From assembly GCF_004798865.1 (NCBI RefSeq), contig NW_025335854.1, positions 2,656,416 to 2,720,415 of the forward strand: a stretch of DNA of 64,000 nucleotides, written 5' to 3'. The DNA comes from Varanus komodoensis (lineage: Eukaryota > Chordata > Lepidosauria > Squamata > Varanidae). The notes under the pieces are model-generated. The model was not told the DNA's origin, did no database searches, and was given only the letters and a program-made list of their open reading frames with translations. Positions 38,807 through 50,400 of this stretch are shown here, one piece after another. Made by a program: the position numbers and the translations under genes. The number at the start of each line of letters is the position of its first letter. Within the stretch, counting starts at the first letter, position 1.

Positions 38807-38821
38807 TAATATGCAATGGCA

Positions 38822-39089
38822 AGAGTGTTAGCTGGTTAATGCATGCCAACATCCAAAGCCATTTGGATGTTGCGTTTCTCACATTCAGAATGTGACTTTC
38901 CTTGTAATGTTCAATTTTACATTCCAAGTGTGATTGACCAAACCAGAGTTTTGGACATTGGAACATAATGTTTGCCACTCAGCCCATGACCATTCTAAAG
39001 GGAGGGAGCGGCACTTGCTATTTAAAGACAAAGAGCTTCCTATTTCCTTTTTTGCTTTTAAGCTGGGAATTCTAGCCCGGCTTACCTGG
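38822..39089. other. unannotated non-coding DNA
   Basis: A short stretch between the CR1 copy and the CpG island; nothing supportable is seen. Confidence 0.4.
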
Positions 39090-39123
39090 AAGTAAGTCTC
39101 ATTGAATTCAGAGGGGCTTACTT
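39090..39123. repeat. palindromic dispersed repeat B, best copy
   Basis: AAGTAAGTCTCATTGAATTC continues to AGAGGGGCTTACTT. The two halves are near-perfect reverse complements about a central GAATTC. Diverged copies lie at 43,390-43,423, 47,424-47,457, about 26,965-26,990, about 49,185-49,215, and split around the BovB at 17,113-17,336. Confidence 0.65.
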
Positions 39124-40063
39124 CTGAGAAGGAGACATAGCTAAGATTGCACTACAAAGCACTTGCTTCTGCAGCAGCATGACTCTGAAGTGGAATCAAA
39201 AACGAGGATGCTTTGCCCATGCCTCTGTGACGATCTGCAAAGACAGACAGATTTGGATGAAAACACCGGGAATCTGCAGAGTCATGTTTTCTCCTTTGCT
39301 GAAAAGTATGCATTCTGGAACTGCAGCAGGCAGGGCAGGGCAGGGCAACAGGAGCCCCATGCTTTCAGGTCGACTTTCGACAGCTTGGCCCGCGTTCACG
39401 CAGCTCGGGGCAAATCGACCCCGCACCCCGTGCTGCAAACGCCGTGGAACCCGCGGCGGCCGGCGAGAAGTGTCAGATCCGGTCCTTTTTTTTAGCAATG
39501 CAAAGAGGCGATCGGATCTCCCCTTGCAACCCTTATTTGACAATGCAGGGCGCAGCTCCACCCTCACCCCTACGGGCTTTTCCCCTTGGGGTCCAGGAGG
39601 GCTTTATTTTCCCATCTACACCCCCCCCCCTCCAGCGCCCCTTACTCGTGCGTTTCTGAAACTACAGTGCAGGCTTTTGCATGCATACCGGAGAAAATTA
39701 GCAGGGCTTTCACTTCTGAGTCAGCAACGTGCGTGCGTTTGGGATGCCAGGAAGCCAAGTGGATTATTTTGCTTGCTTGCCTGCTTGCTGTCAGGCACCC
39801 AGACAAGCCGTGTGTGTGGAGTGGGCGGCTATGTCACTGAGGATGGAAAAGAGCAGTGGGGAATTCACTCTAGAGGACCCCCATCCCCAGCCAGGAGGCG
39901 TATATGGAGAATTGCAGTCTGGAAGGCCGTTCCGAAAGAGCCGAGCTAAGACTCTTGCCGTAGGAAAAGGGGACTGCGATGGTCTGCTTAGGTTGGCGGC
40001 AGGCACGACGCAGGCCGGTCCGTTTCACGAGGAGCCGAAAGAACGCAGACACGCCCCCCCCCC

Positions 40064-40163
40064 NNNNNNNNNNNNNNNNNNNNNNNNNNNNNNNNNNNNN
40101 NNNNNNNNNNNNNNNNNNNNNNNNNNNNNNNNNNNNNNNNNNNNNNNNNNNNNNNNNNNNNNN
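40064..40163. other. assembly gap (100 N)
   Basis: Exactly 100 N, the conventional size for a gap of unknown length. It is preceded by a run of C and followed by a run of G, inside the CpG island, consistent with sequencing failure in a GC-rich homopolymer region. Any promoter sequence in it is missing. Confidence 0.99.
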
Positions 40164-40399
40164 GGGGGCCAAGAGGCTGTGTGCGAAAGAGAGAGAAAGG
40201 AGGCGAGTACGGAGCTTCTTTATTAACCTGAGAAGAAGGTAACGGGCAGTATGCGTTGGAGAGGGAGGTGTTATGCACAGCCCGGCAAAAGCCAGGGAGA
40301 CGACTCCGAAGGGGGGGTCCCTGCCCACCCACCCACCCAACCCTCCTCTTATTGGATCCTCCGCACCCTCCCAGCTCCCTAAATCAGCCCCGCCACTAT

Positions 40400-41042
40400 A
40401 TCTGTCAGGATGAGTCCAGCCTTCCTGCTTAGCGCTCTCCGGGCTCCGCCGCCTCCGCTCCAGCACGAAACGCGGCCGGCGCTCGCGCGGGGGGCCGTGC
40501 GCGCGCGCTCCGCCAGGCAGCCCCGGCTTGCCGCCTCTCTCCTCCGCTGACTCCGCAGCGCCCGCCGAGCGGCACCGCCGCGCCGGCCGCGCCGCCCTCG
40601 CCTCCTCCCCTCCCCTCCCTCCCCGTCCCGCGTGCGCGGAGCAGCAGCCTGGCGTTGGCGCCGTCCCGATTCTCTGCCCGGCTGCCGCGGGGCTCCCGGG
40701 GTCTCTCTTCTGTGCCTCGTCGCCCGCGCGTGCCCGCGCGCCCTCCCGCCCGCGCACACAGACTCGCGCGCCCGAGCGCACCCCGCGAGGGCGCGCGCGC
40801 ACGTCCGCGCGGTTTCCCGGGGAGCGTCGCTGCTGCTACTCGGGGGCTGCCCTGCCGCCAAGGGACCGCTGCCCCTCCCGCCGCGCCGCGCCGCGCCGCG
40901 CACGCCGCTCGCCCAGCCCTCGCAGCGGGACCAGCTTCGCCCCTCGGAAGCTCCTCCAGCCCTTGGGAACTATCATGGGATGTCCGCTGGGCTTGTGGGA
41001 CAGCTTGCTTCCCAGGCACCTCGCCTCCTGAAATTCTGCACG
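40400..41042 (+). other. candidate first exon (5' UTR) of an unidentified gene
   Basis: The most CpG-dense block of the window ends in CTGCACG|GTGAGTACC, a strong consensus splice donor (GT at 41,043-41,044). A TATA-like CACTATATCTG lies near 40,391-40,402, though a CpG-island promoter need not use it, so the transcription start is uncertain. An ATG at 40,975 opens only an 18-codon frame (MGCPLGLWDSLLPRHLAS) that stops at 41,029, before the donor. Thus the exon is most simply a 5' UTR with a short upstream ORF, the main coding sequence starting in a later exon outside or undetected in this window. I cannot name the gene. Confidence 0.5.
40975..41031 (+). CDS. possible upstream ORF, 18 codons
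   Basis: ATG in the context TATCATGG (G at +4, A at -3 in TATC: T-A-T-C gives A at -3), hence a fair Kozak match, encodes MGCPLGLWDSLLPRHLAS and ends in TGA 11 bases before the candidate donor. If the first-exon call is right, it would be a uORF able to dampen translation. The N-terminal MGC could in principle be acylated, but the peptide has no recognised family, and coding status is speculative. Confidence 0.2.
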   Translation: MGCPLGLWDSLLPRHLAS

Positions 41043-41384
41043 GTGAGTACCTGGATCCGAAGGCGCCCGCTTGCAAAAGTCTCCGTCACCCGCACCGTGG
41101 CGACTGGTTCGCGGTTGCCCATCTAATTCGCTTTCTCTGATACTTTTCTTTTGGGCGGGTGCGCGGGAGGGAGGGGGGGCGTGTGAGCAGACAAATCCAT
41201 CGCTCTGCCGCGTGCTTATACATAGCAGCGTTTATTTAACAGCAATAGTAAGAATTATAGGCGCCCTGGCACTTATTTACCATTTTAAAACCCTTTTGAC
41301 ACCTTGGCGTGGCATTCCTTCATGGACCCCTTCTTGGCTTAGACGCACACGGGGGACGGCTCCAGAAATGTATCTCTCGAGATA

Positions 41385-41402
41385 TGGATAGAGATATTTC
41401 AG
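41385..41402 (+). other. weak candidate splice donor
   Basis: GATATTTCAG|GTAAGGGG gives a consensus donor after 41,402. It could end an alternative first exon beginning in the GC-rich block, but the sequence just upstream is not notably exon-like. Only RNA data would tell. Confidence 0.2.
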
Positions 41403-42007
41403 GTAAGGGGGGCAGCGTGTCCCACATGTTAGATTTCTGCAAGAGACGTAGAAGGGGTGGTTGTGCTGGGGAAAGGAACCCCCCCCCCCCACCTGGAGGG
41501 GGCCTTTACCCCCTTGCCTCTTCTGGTGGCGTTCATGACACACACACCACCATCTCAGGCACCTCACACCTTGGTTCACGCAGAGGAGGCACCTGGAGCT
41601 CAGACTCACGTCTCTCAAGGAGACCTCTGGCTTGGTGCGTCAGGGTGGCTCAAGCTTGGGGCGCGCCTGGCCTCCGTAGGTTGAGCTGTAAGGGATCGGC
41701 GAGACGGGGGATGGCGGAGGTGCAGGAAGGGCCGGTACTGTTGACCTTTGGCGGGCGGGGGGTGGTATTCCAGGCCACTTCTTTGAGACTCAAGGGGAAA
41801 AGTCTCACCCACAGCTGAGTGCTTGGAAGGAAGGCTCGGTCTGGGGACATCTTCCTTTGCAGACACTTTCTGAGGTCTCAAAGTCCTTGAAAGAGAAGAA
41901 GGCGAGTGGGGGCGGGGGAGAAAGCAGGGCGTCCGTCCAGGGAAGGAAGCCAATCCTCGTCTCTTTCGCCTGCTTCAGTTTTCCTTCGTCCCGAGCCATC
42001 CGGACGT

Positions 42008-42072
42008 GCTGGCCTACCACTCCCGTCATCCCCGGCCAGCCTGCGATGGTGGGAGTTGGAGCCCCACGCGTC
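42008..42072. repeat. palindromic dispersed repeat A copy inside the CpG island
   Basis: GCTGGCCTACCACTCCCGTC, ATCCCCGGCCAGCCTGCG, ATGGTGGGAGTTGGAGCCCC form the central palindrome of repeat A (ACTCCCATCATCCC…GGGAGTTG). Its presence within the island shows the island contains transposon-derived DNA. Confidence 0.5.
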
Positions 42073-43389
42073 CAGCGGCGTTTCTGAGGGACCTGCAAGG
42101 GGTGTTTGTCTTGCCAGCGTCTTCCTCACCTGCGCGCTGTCCAACGCCCAGGATGCCTGCCCGTCCTGGGCAATTGGCTGGAACGAGCTTTCGCTGCTCG
42201 CATCTGCTTTGCACCGTCTTTCTTTCCTACACTTCCTTTTTTTTTTTTTTTTAATAAGTGCACGAAGAACTGCAGGGGCTGGAGAGACAGGAAAGCGAGA
42301 AGGGTCTTGCCATGCATGACCTGGCAGCAAGCGTGGGCTTGACCGTTCTGTGGGTGCACTCAAGACGGAGCTGGTGGGTCCGAGGAGCACGGATCCCTGT
42401 GCAAGCACATACAGTGTGAATTTTCCTGCGCCCACCTGCAAACCTCCCTTAGGAACCCGCGTGGCAATTTCCTCTCAGCCCTAAGCCTGCTGAGGGGGTG
42501 GGGGATTTTTTGGGGGAGGACGGGCGGGAATGCATCCAACCTGAGCTCGTCAGTTCCATTAGGCTGCCCCACGCGGCTGTGGTGAAGGACCAGGATGCTC
42601 AATGTGTTCTCTTAAAGGCTAAGCGCAGCGACGGCTCGGGACGCAGGCGGTGGTTCTCAAGACCGGGAAGGGAAAGCTGGCGTGTCCCTTGCCAAGTGCA
42701 GGTGGGGCCCCTTGCCTCTGCCCGAGGGCAGGCGGGGCAGCTGAGAAGAGGCAGCGCCCCCTCCCCTGCCCCGCTGCATCTCAGCCTCCTACTTGTTCGA
42801 AGTCGACTCTGTGCTTGCACTCAGATGCGGAGAGACGCTGGGTGGGGAAGGGAGTGCAGACGAGGCCCGGGAAGGGGCTGGCAGAAGATGCAGTGACAAG
42901 GGCACGACGGCGCTCCTCGGCGTGAGCTGCTCCTCTCCGCTCCTTCTCTCGGCGCGTGATTCCGCGGGGAGAGAAGGCTCCGAGGCAGCCCCGCGCTGGT
43001 CCTGCCTTCGCTGGAGCCTATCCGCGGAACTGGGGGCAGGCCGCTTCCCTCTGGCTTGGTCCGCTTGGGCTCGATGCGTTCTCACGACCACTTCAGCCGG
43101 ATACTCTCGCTCCGTGCCTAACCCGGTCCTCAAACCTCGAGGCGGTGGAATCCCCGAGGCTCGCAGGAGCGCTTTTGGAGTGTACCGGTGGTGATGGGGA
43201 TTAAGGACCCCCTTCTGATTACCGAATGTGTGGAATAAACCGGAGAGAAAGGCCTTCAGGCCCTTAACGGCGAGTTTCCGGAGGAACCCGGTTGACCACA
43301 GCTGGGAACAGAAACTGGACCTGAAGATGGACTGTACCCGAGCCAGCAAAGCCCTTCCCTCCAGCTCCAGCCTTTACACCTTGACTCGG

Positions 43390-43423
43390 AAGTAAGCCCG
43401 ACTGTGTTTAACGGGGCTTAGCT
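43390..43423. repeat. palindromic dispersed repeat B, diverged copy
   Basis: AAGTAAGCCCGACTGTGTTT then AACGGGGCTTAGCT shows opposing arms AAGTAAGCCC / GGGGCTTA, like the copy at 39,090. Confidence 0.5.
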
Positions 43424-43867
43424 AGGGTAAGTGTGGACAGCAGCTTTTTATTACCCGCCTCAATCTCTCGAGAGTCAGAAGAGTTTGATTACCCAGGGCA
43501 TGCATGGCGAGGGCGGAGAGGTGCCGAGTGGATCAGAACGGGGGCTGTTTGTCTTCCTAACCTGCCTCGGAGATCTCCACGAGAAGTTCCCGCTGGCAGG
43601 GGATTCTCCGGATTAATTACACCGGAGGAGAGAGATCCCTGCTCTTCGCCTCTTCCCCCACGCCTTGCTGGTGTCCTTCCGAGCTTTCCTGCGCCCAGCT
43701 AGGAGCGAGGGAGGACGAGTCACCTTGCTCGGGCGGGCGCTGCGTGGTCGTCTGCAGCAGCGCTCTCCGCGCGCACCAAGGATGGAGAGGAGAGGAGAGC
43801 CCTAGCGTGCGCGCTCCTCTCCCCCCATCCCGTCATCACTGTTAGCGCTGGCCTTCCCCCTCCACCC

Positions 43868-44059
43868 CCTCAGACAGAACTTGTGTAATTAACCAAATCT
43901 CAATCGGGGCTGGTCAATTACACTTCCGAGGAGGCGGCAGCGGCTACCGCAGCAGCTGCAAGCGCGGCTCTCTCAGCTCGCGGGGATCCGAGGGAAAGAG
44001 AAACTTTGAGTGCCATCAGCTTCACTTCAGAGAACGCCAGGCGCGGGCGACCCCTTTAG
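43868..44059 (+). promoter_or_regulatory. candidate alternative promoter and first exon
   Basis: A striking unique block, TGTGTAATTAACCAAATCTC then AATCGGGGCTGGTCAATTAC, contains two opposed (C)AATTA homeodomain-type cores. It is followed by GC-rich sequence ending in CCCTTTAG|GTAAGCG, a consensus donor with GT at 44,060-44,061. There is no long frame, so this would be a non-coding first exon. The arrangement resembles an alternative TSS about 3 kb downstream of the first. Inferred from motifs only. Confidence 0.4.
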
Positions 44060-44270
44060 GTAAGCGATTCGGCTTCGTTAGATGGTCGTCTCAAAGCTCC
44101 CCGAAGGCTGGCTGGAGCCCTGGCGTTGGCTGGGCGCACCGGCGACGGGAGGGGTGGCGTATCGGATAGAATGCGGGACTGCGGGGGGGGGGGGCAAAAG
44201 GGGGTGTGCAGGGGGTCCCCGGCGCTGGGGGAAAGAACCTGCCGGCAACAGGAGGGTGCGTTGGAGTGTC

Positions 44271-45194
44271 TAAAAGGGGAGTGGGAGGAGAACTTGTTGG
44301 GCTTTGCAGGTAGGAGCAGAGGCGAGGAAACATTCTCCTGCAAATCAGTGGCGAATAAATCAATGCCATTAATGCTGTCTTAATGGGCATTTGTAGGCAG
44401 CATGTGAGCTGCATGCTACATCGGCGGAAAGCCCCATCAGCCTTAATGAGCCATTTCTAGTTCAATACTGGAGGTGTGTGCATGGGGGGGGGCGGGGGGA
44501 GACACTGCAAGAAATGCAACACCAGCCAGGAAAGATGATGGGGGTCGGTGAGGGAACAGAATCAAACCCCCGAGGATCATTCAGCAGCTTGTAAGTCTTT
44601 CATTTGTGTAGCCTGGTTTGAAGAGGTGATAGAGCATAACCAAGGGAGAAGGGATGGGAACAATTCTCCTGTAAGGTGAACGATCTGAACCGGTGAGGCT
44701 GATGTCGCCTTCCTGCCTTTCTTTCCCTCCCTTCTTTCTCGCCTTCCTTCCTTTAATCAGCCGAGACTACCATGTTCATACCTGCTGCATCCTTGCATTC
44801 CGTGCTCCTGTGTGACAAGTTTTCACTAATGGAATGGCTAAGCAGGGTGGCATGAATCAGTATGTTAAGCAGAATACAGTTCAGTGGCCCAGGTACATTT
44901 TGGTGGGGTTCTTGTATGGCTTGGGCTGCTTACAATGCAGTTCAGAATAGAGTGACTTCTCCTTGCTCATGAGGTCTGGCCGCTGTTCTCGGTTCATTTA
45001 AAGAGAATGTGGAGCAGCAGGAGCCTGGGTAGTATGGGGAATAAAAGTGAGGGAAGCTGGCTGGGATGAACAGGAATGCCCGAGTGAGTGAGTAGACCCC
45101 TTTTGTGCATGATCCACCTGTGCGCAGGTGAATCCTGACAACACTGGGTATGGACTGAGGGGCAGAAAACACCTTGATTAGATGGCTGTGTGGA
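44271..45194. other. unannotated DNA at CpG-island edge
   Basis: Composition falls back to AT-rich by about 44,400. A pyrimidine-rich tract lies at about 44,710-44,758. No gene seen. Confidence 0.4.
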
Positions 45195-45405
45195 GCCCAT
45201 GTGGTGCAGCAGTTTCAGTGGGATTCAGGAGACCTGATTCCTAAGACCCACTGAACCATTAAGTTCATTGAGTGATTGGGGGCCAGTCATTGACCACAGC
45301 CTAACTGATGCTATGAGAAAAAATGCAGCAGAGGAAGATTATTTAGGTTATCTTGGGTTCCTTGCAGAAAAAGAGGCAGAATATACATATAAAAAAATAA
45401 ATAGA
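45195..45405 (+). mobile_element. tRNA-derived SINE, diverged copy
   Basis: GGAGCCCATGTGGTGCAGCA, GATTGGGGGCCAGTCATTGA and a final GAGGCAGAATATACATATAA with an A-rich tail follow the head-body-tail order of the family at 52,288, with heavy divergence including the B box. Confidence 0.6.
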
Positions 45406-47423
45406 CCTTTGGCTCTGTGGATGCTCTGTAATCCACAGGAAAGATAATTTAGGCACCCATCTATGTCCAGTTATAAGGAGAGTGGTCAAGTGCTTCTCGT
45501 CTCTTGACTAGACTTTACAGAGTGACCAAGCTACCAAATGGTTGCATGCATATTGACTGTAACGGGGAAGGGACATAGCTCATTGGCACAGCATAAACTA
45601 TGGAGGGGGCAGGGGGAGACTGCCCCAAATTTAATCCCTGAGATCTCTTCATAGGGATGGGAAGGTCTTCCGTATGAAACCCTGGAGAATCACTCTTCCC
45701 CAGTGAACACTAAGTATTGGGCCCCCATCAACACAGTCAGTGGTCACAGATGTTGGAAGTTGCCATTCAACATCTGGAGAGAACAAGTTCTGCACCTGTG
45801 GTATAAATAATGCTGAACTAGGTGGACCCCTGCATGGACATGGTATAAGCCAGCTTCCAAGGTTCCTTCCGACGATACCACTTAGTAAGCATCTCACTGA
45901 AATGGAATGGCAGGAATCAGGAGAAAGAAATTCCACAGGATATGGTTTGGTGAGTGGCAAAAGTTCAGCCTCTCCCTTTTCTCCAGCCCCACCACTGCTC
46001 TGGCCTCTTCAGGCAAGGACACATACGCATTCATCTCGCTTGGTTTCCCGCACTTGTCTGCACTCATCCACACAGGCCCATTCAGTACCTTGGACAGAGG
46101 CATGCGTGAATGGATCTCATTTTACACACTGCATGAGAAGTGAGCGAAGACTGCCTGAATGTTCTATTTGTGAAATATCTGTGATGGCCCAGGCACACAT
46201 AGAAGGACACCACATGATAAATATATAGGTGTAAACCAATCCTTAGGTCTAAGGAAATGTGCCCAAGTGTGGGTGCAAATGCTTCGTGGTACACTCTGCA
46301 GTAAATCACTCAACTCCTGGGTGAAAGGTCTGGGGGAGAATCAGAAATGCCGCTGCTTTGAAAATGTAATAAGCATCACATTTGACCAAGGGCAGAGAGC
46401 AGCCTTGCTAAACATTGGTTGCTCAGGATCTACAAGTGTCTCTCTTTGCTGGCATGGGTGAGAGAGAAGACCTGTGGCACCTTTCCATCTTCACATGGCT
46501 TAGGGAGTTCTCACTGGGGAGTATATGCTCTTGGAGCCAGATGGTAGCAGACTCCAGATAACTCAGAAGGCTTGAGTTGGGGTCTACGTTGCTTTTGTTC
46601 CCATGGAAGGACTGTGTTTTGCTTTGTTGTGTTTTAACCAGTTTGAGTTCCACTTTGCCTATTTGACTCAGCTATTGAGTGAGTTTTCTGTCTTACCCGA
46701 AGAAGAATATGAGAGCTTGCTTATCTGTGTAAGCCTCCATTCCAAAGTATTTTTCTGGGGCTAAGAACATTATCCAAATTAATTAAATCAAAAGGTTTCC
46801 CAGAGGCTGATTCAGCAGGAGACATCTATGAGATCTCTCATCTTTGATAGCTTTACAGGCTAGAAGGGTAGAAATTAGGTGAGGAATGGACAACATTTAG
46901 TGAAAATAGAGTGTAAGATGTTGCAGAGTTAGGTATCTTGATCATAGAGGTTGTCCTTGTGCCCATCTCCTTTCTGCTTTTCTGTGTCCCTTTCCCATGC
47001 AAATGCCATTAAGTATTAAATTGCATCCTTTGGCAAATGACTCCATCACACAACTATCCCCTCCCCAAGCCCACTTCAGTGGACTGCACCATAAAATGAA
47101 ACTCCCTTCCTTGGAGAGAGGCTGGGAAAAGAATCTTTAAATTATGCAGCTTAACAAAAAACAAAACAAACAACCTTCTTTGTGTCCCCCTTGCAGCATA
47201 GGAAGGAGAAAGTGAGCCTTTGGGAAGTGTCTCACATGTAGCAGTTGCTAATCGCCCAGGCAAGTCAGTTAATGCTGCAATGCATCGAGCAGAGAGTCTG
47301 AACCCTACTGAACAAGGCTTACTGCAGAGTAAGCATGAAGCAAATTCAGTTGTACCTGAAAGATGAGTTGGTTGGATTACTATGAAGTGCCATGCAATCT
47401 AATTCTATGTATTTTTGCCTCTG

Positions 47424-47457
47424 AAATAAGTTCCATTGATGTCAGTGAGGCTTACTA
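47424..47457. repeat. palindromic dispersed repeat B, diverged copy
   Basis: AAATAAGTTCCATTGATGTC then AGTGAGGCTTACTA; opposing arms AATAAGTTCCATTGA / TCAGTGAGGCTTACT about the centre. Confidence 0.55.
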
Positions 47458-50400
47458 TCATGTAACTGTGCACAGAATCACAACCAATATCCTGCAACAG
47501 AAGTAACTCCCCATCCCCACTGGGGTGGCAGGGATAACATGGTGAGACTTCAGAATGTTTCTTCAGATGCAACGTGGCCCCAGAGTTCAGAAGATATCTA
47601 CTGTGGTGAGCAGATTTTCAATCTGATTAAGGAGACTGAAATAGGAGGAGGAAGCTAGGATCATCCACATCCCTTCTGTGTGATACAAGCCAGGATGAAT
47701 TCTTTAAAGCAAGTGGTGTACCATCTTCCAGACCTTTGGCTAGGTTTTCAATATATATTATCCCAAGAATTATTGCAGTGTATGAAGCACAGAACAGTCA
47801 TCCTTCCTGCGTATTGCCTTTTTTAAAAAATGGAACTATACCGTCAGCAGGCCAACAAAACACAGGGCAGATGTAATTCTGCCCCCTGGTATGTAGAACC
47901 AGGGAGCTGATCCAACGTAGAACATGCTTTCCACTAGCATAACCATACATGGCCTAAACATGGTCTTCTGTACATGCAGAACATATATCTAAGCTTGCTT
48001 CAGAAGACAGTTTTCTCTGACCCGCAAACCTCCTGGTCATTAAAAGACATCACATGGTAAAGATCGAGCTTGCTTCATTACCGATTTGGCCCCTGCATTC
48101 TCTGGATGGTTCCAGGTTCTCTGTATTACTCACATTACCCGACAGGATGTCAATCTGTCAAAGTGAATCTCAGCACGGTGGGGTTCCTGTACACAGTCAG
48201 GATTCCCCCATAGAGGTTTGTCTATATTGCGTCCTCACTATCATGGAAGATGTCTTCTGTTGTGGTTTTGCTCCTGAGCTTCCTACTTCTTTTCTCCTGT
48301 GTTCCTTTTGTTTACTGATACTGCTGGGGGGGGGGGGGTGAGGTGATGGAAGATGGTCCTTAGCTGTGTAGCATCTCACATGAAACGTGAGTTAAGACCA
48401 CCCTGTGGGTCAGAAGACCATCCCTCCTGATTTCAGCCATCAGAGGCAGACTCAAAGTCAAGGATTGACTGGGCATCTGCCAAGTGCCCACACCCCAGCA
48501 AAGCCCAGAGACAAGATCCCCTAAGGTTGCTTCTCCTCTTCACCATGACAATCGTTTGGCAAGCTTTTTACTGTGGTCCTGACAACACTGGTGGTGAGAA
48601 GGAACAGTAGATGCCACTGTCTGCTTGCTCATTGGCTTTTTGCATGCCAAGCAAATAAGTGGGATTGCTTGAAAATAGTGAGAATCAGTATCAGCTGAGA
48701 GCAGTGAGAAGGTGGCAAGGGAGCTCTGAGGATGCCTTGCCTAAGGACCTCCAAAACCTGAAGCTGGCACTGATACAGGAATGGACATTTATCGCTCCTC
48801 CTCCTCCATCATCATCATCACCATCAATCATTATTGTCATCTCAGAGTCGCAGCTGGAAGCCAGGAGAAAAGTGAGGCTGAGAAAACAGTAGGCATGCCT
48901 AAGGCTGTCAACTAGGTAAGCTCTGAGCTCTTTGCAGCAGATGACTGCCCTGCTCTACCCGTTCCTTGAATCCCAATAATCACCCCACTGAGTGGTCTTA
49001 ACGAATGAGCTGTATTCTGTGCACTAGTGGCCAATGTTGTTCTTTGACTCTGTGCCATCGATCTGGAAGGATATTAACTGCTGTTTATCTTTGTTAGCAA
49101 ACTAACTGGTGGTGGTTTGTTGGTGGTTTTGGTGCCTCGGTTTCTTAACACTGCAATCCTGCACACACATATTTGGCAATATGCCCTGTTGAGTTTAGTA
49201 GGACTTCAATCTGAGCAAACATGGGATCAGACTGCGCATTATATAAAACTATCTGCTCTGATTACATTATTCTGAATTGGTTTCGGCTTGTGTCATTGTA
49301 TCCTAGAATGCATTAATTTACTGATGGTGTTTCTGCATGTATGGCAGTGCTGATCATGGTTAGATTAGATGATGCTTTGTTGTCCCAGGCCATAAAATTC
49401 TGTAATCTATAGTTAAAATAGAGCATTGGAACATCTGGGAAAAAACAGAGCAGTTCCAAAATATTTAGTGAACAGGTCCTCATGTTTTCTGCACCCGTCC
49501 TTCACTGTCTGTCAAAAGGGCTGCTCTTTTAAGACAATGCATTAAATAATAAAATTGGGACCCAGTGAACAAACTCTGTTATGAGATAATTTCCAGATAA
49601 TAATTTTAGTTCAGAAAGGCACCAAATGCTCTGTGGACAGCATGTTCCTAAAGGAAGAAAATTGGTCTATATAACAGGAAGATCCCTTGATCTTGAGAGT
49701 ACAAGATGCGTAAATTGCAGTGATATTCATCTAGTGAAGGGAACAGTCATCTTTCGCTCAGTGGCTAAGCTAGCCAAGTTTTACAGGCATTACAATTCCA
49801 CAGAAGGAGTAGGAAGCCTGAACCGTTTTCTCTGAGAATCCTATTTTAACTTAGGAAACTTCTGATTTGCTGTAGCCTTTTATTACCACTTTAGCATATG
49901 CTTACTAAAATAGTGTTTCATGCTTCAGGTGTTCATTGAAGAAATGCTACAGCTCTAAGAAAAGAAATCTGAGCTAGGAGATGCGCAAATGTGCAGATGA
50001 GCCCTGTGAAGCTTCCTCTCCACTTTTCTGTGTGCTGAAGCTAGAACTGGTACAACAGAAAAGCAAGCCCAGCAATCTGTGAATCTACGAGTTGCTGATT
50101 TAGTCTTTCTTTTGCTTTTCTGATATGGGTGATCAAGTCAATTTCCATTACATTACATCGAAAGCTAAGTTTCCTTTCTTTCGCATCGACAGACCACTCT
50201 TCGGCAAAACTCTTTTATATCCAGTGTACATCCGGCAAACTATACCCAGTGGAGAAAGAGTCTCTAAGCATGCACAGAGTGGTTCATTGAACACAAACCA
50301 GAACCCTCCTTTGGAGTAATCCTGTCCCACCCCTTGAGGAGTGGCCTTCTGGAGATGGGCCACCCTCCTGGCTGTAGGCAGCCCCTCTAGCTGGTGAGCC

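Larger units (their letters stand above)
39350..44270. promoter_or_regulatory. CpG island cluster / promoter region
   Basis: Sequence composition switches abruptly from AT-rich, CpG-poor DNA to GC-rich DNA dense in CpG, with GC boxes and pyrimidine runs (CTCCTCCCCTCCCCTCCCTC near 40,601-40,620), peaking at 40,400-41,060 and again at 43,650-44,060. Methylation-free islands of this size usually mark promoters of developmental or neuronal genes. Several plus-strand splice donors follow candidate first exons. Long open frames on both strands here reflect low stop-codon frequency in GC-rich DNA rather than proteins. Confidence 0.85.

Noticed and set aside
39179-39949. 256-codon plus-strand open frame at the island edge
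   Set aside because: GC-rich DNA has few stop codons; frames are open on both strands here, the protein has no domain and low-complexity Pro/Arg/Ser composition.
39870-41076. Long minus-strand Arg/Ala-rich frames (215-310 codons), one crossing the N gap
   Set aside because: Composition artefacts of CpG-rich sequence; a frame through an unknown-length gap is meaningless, and no homology is recognisable.
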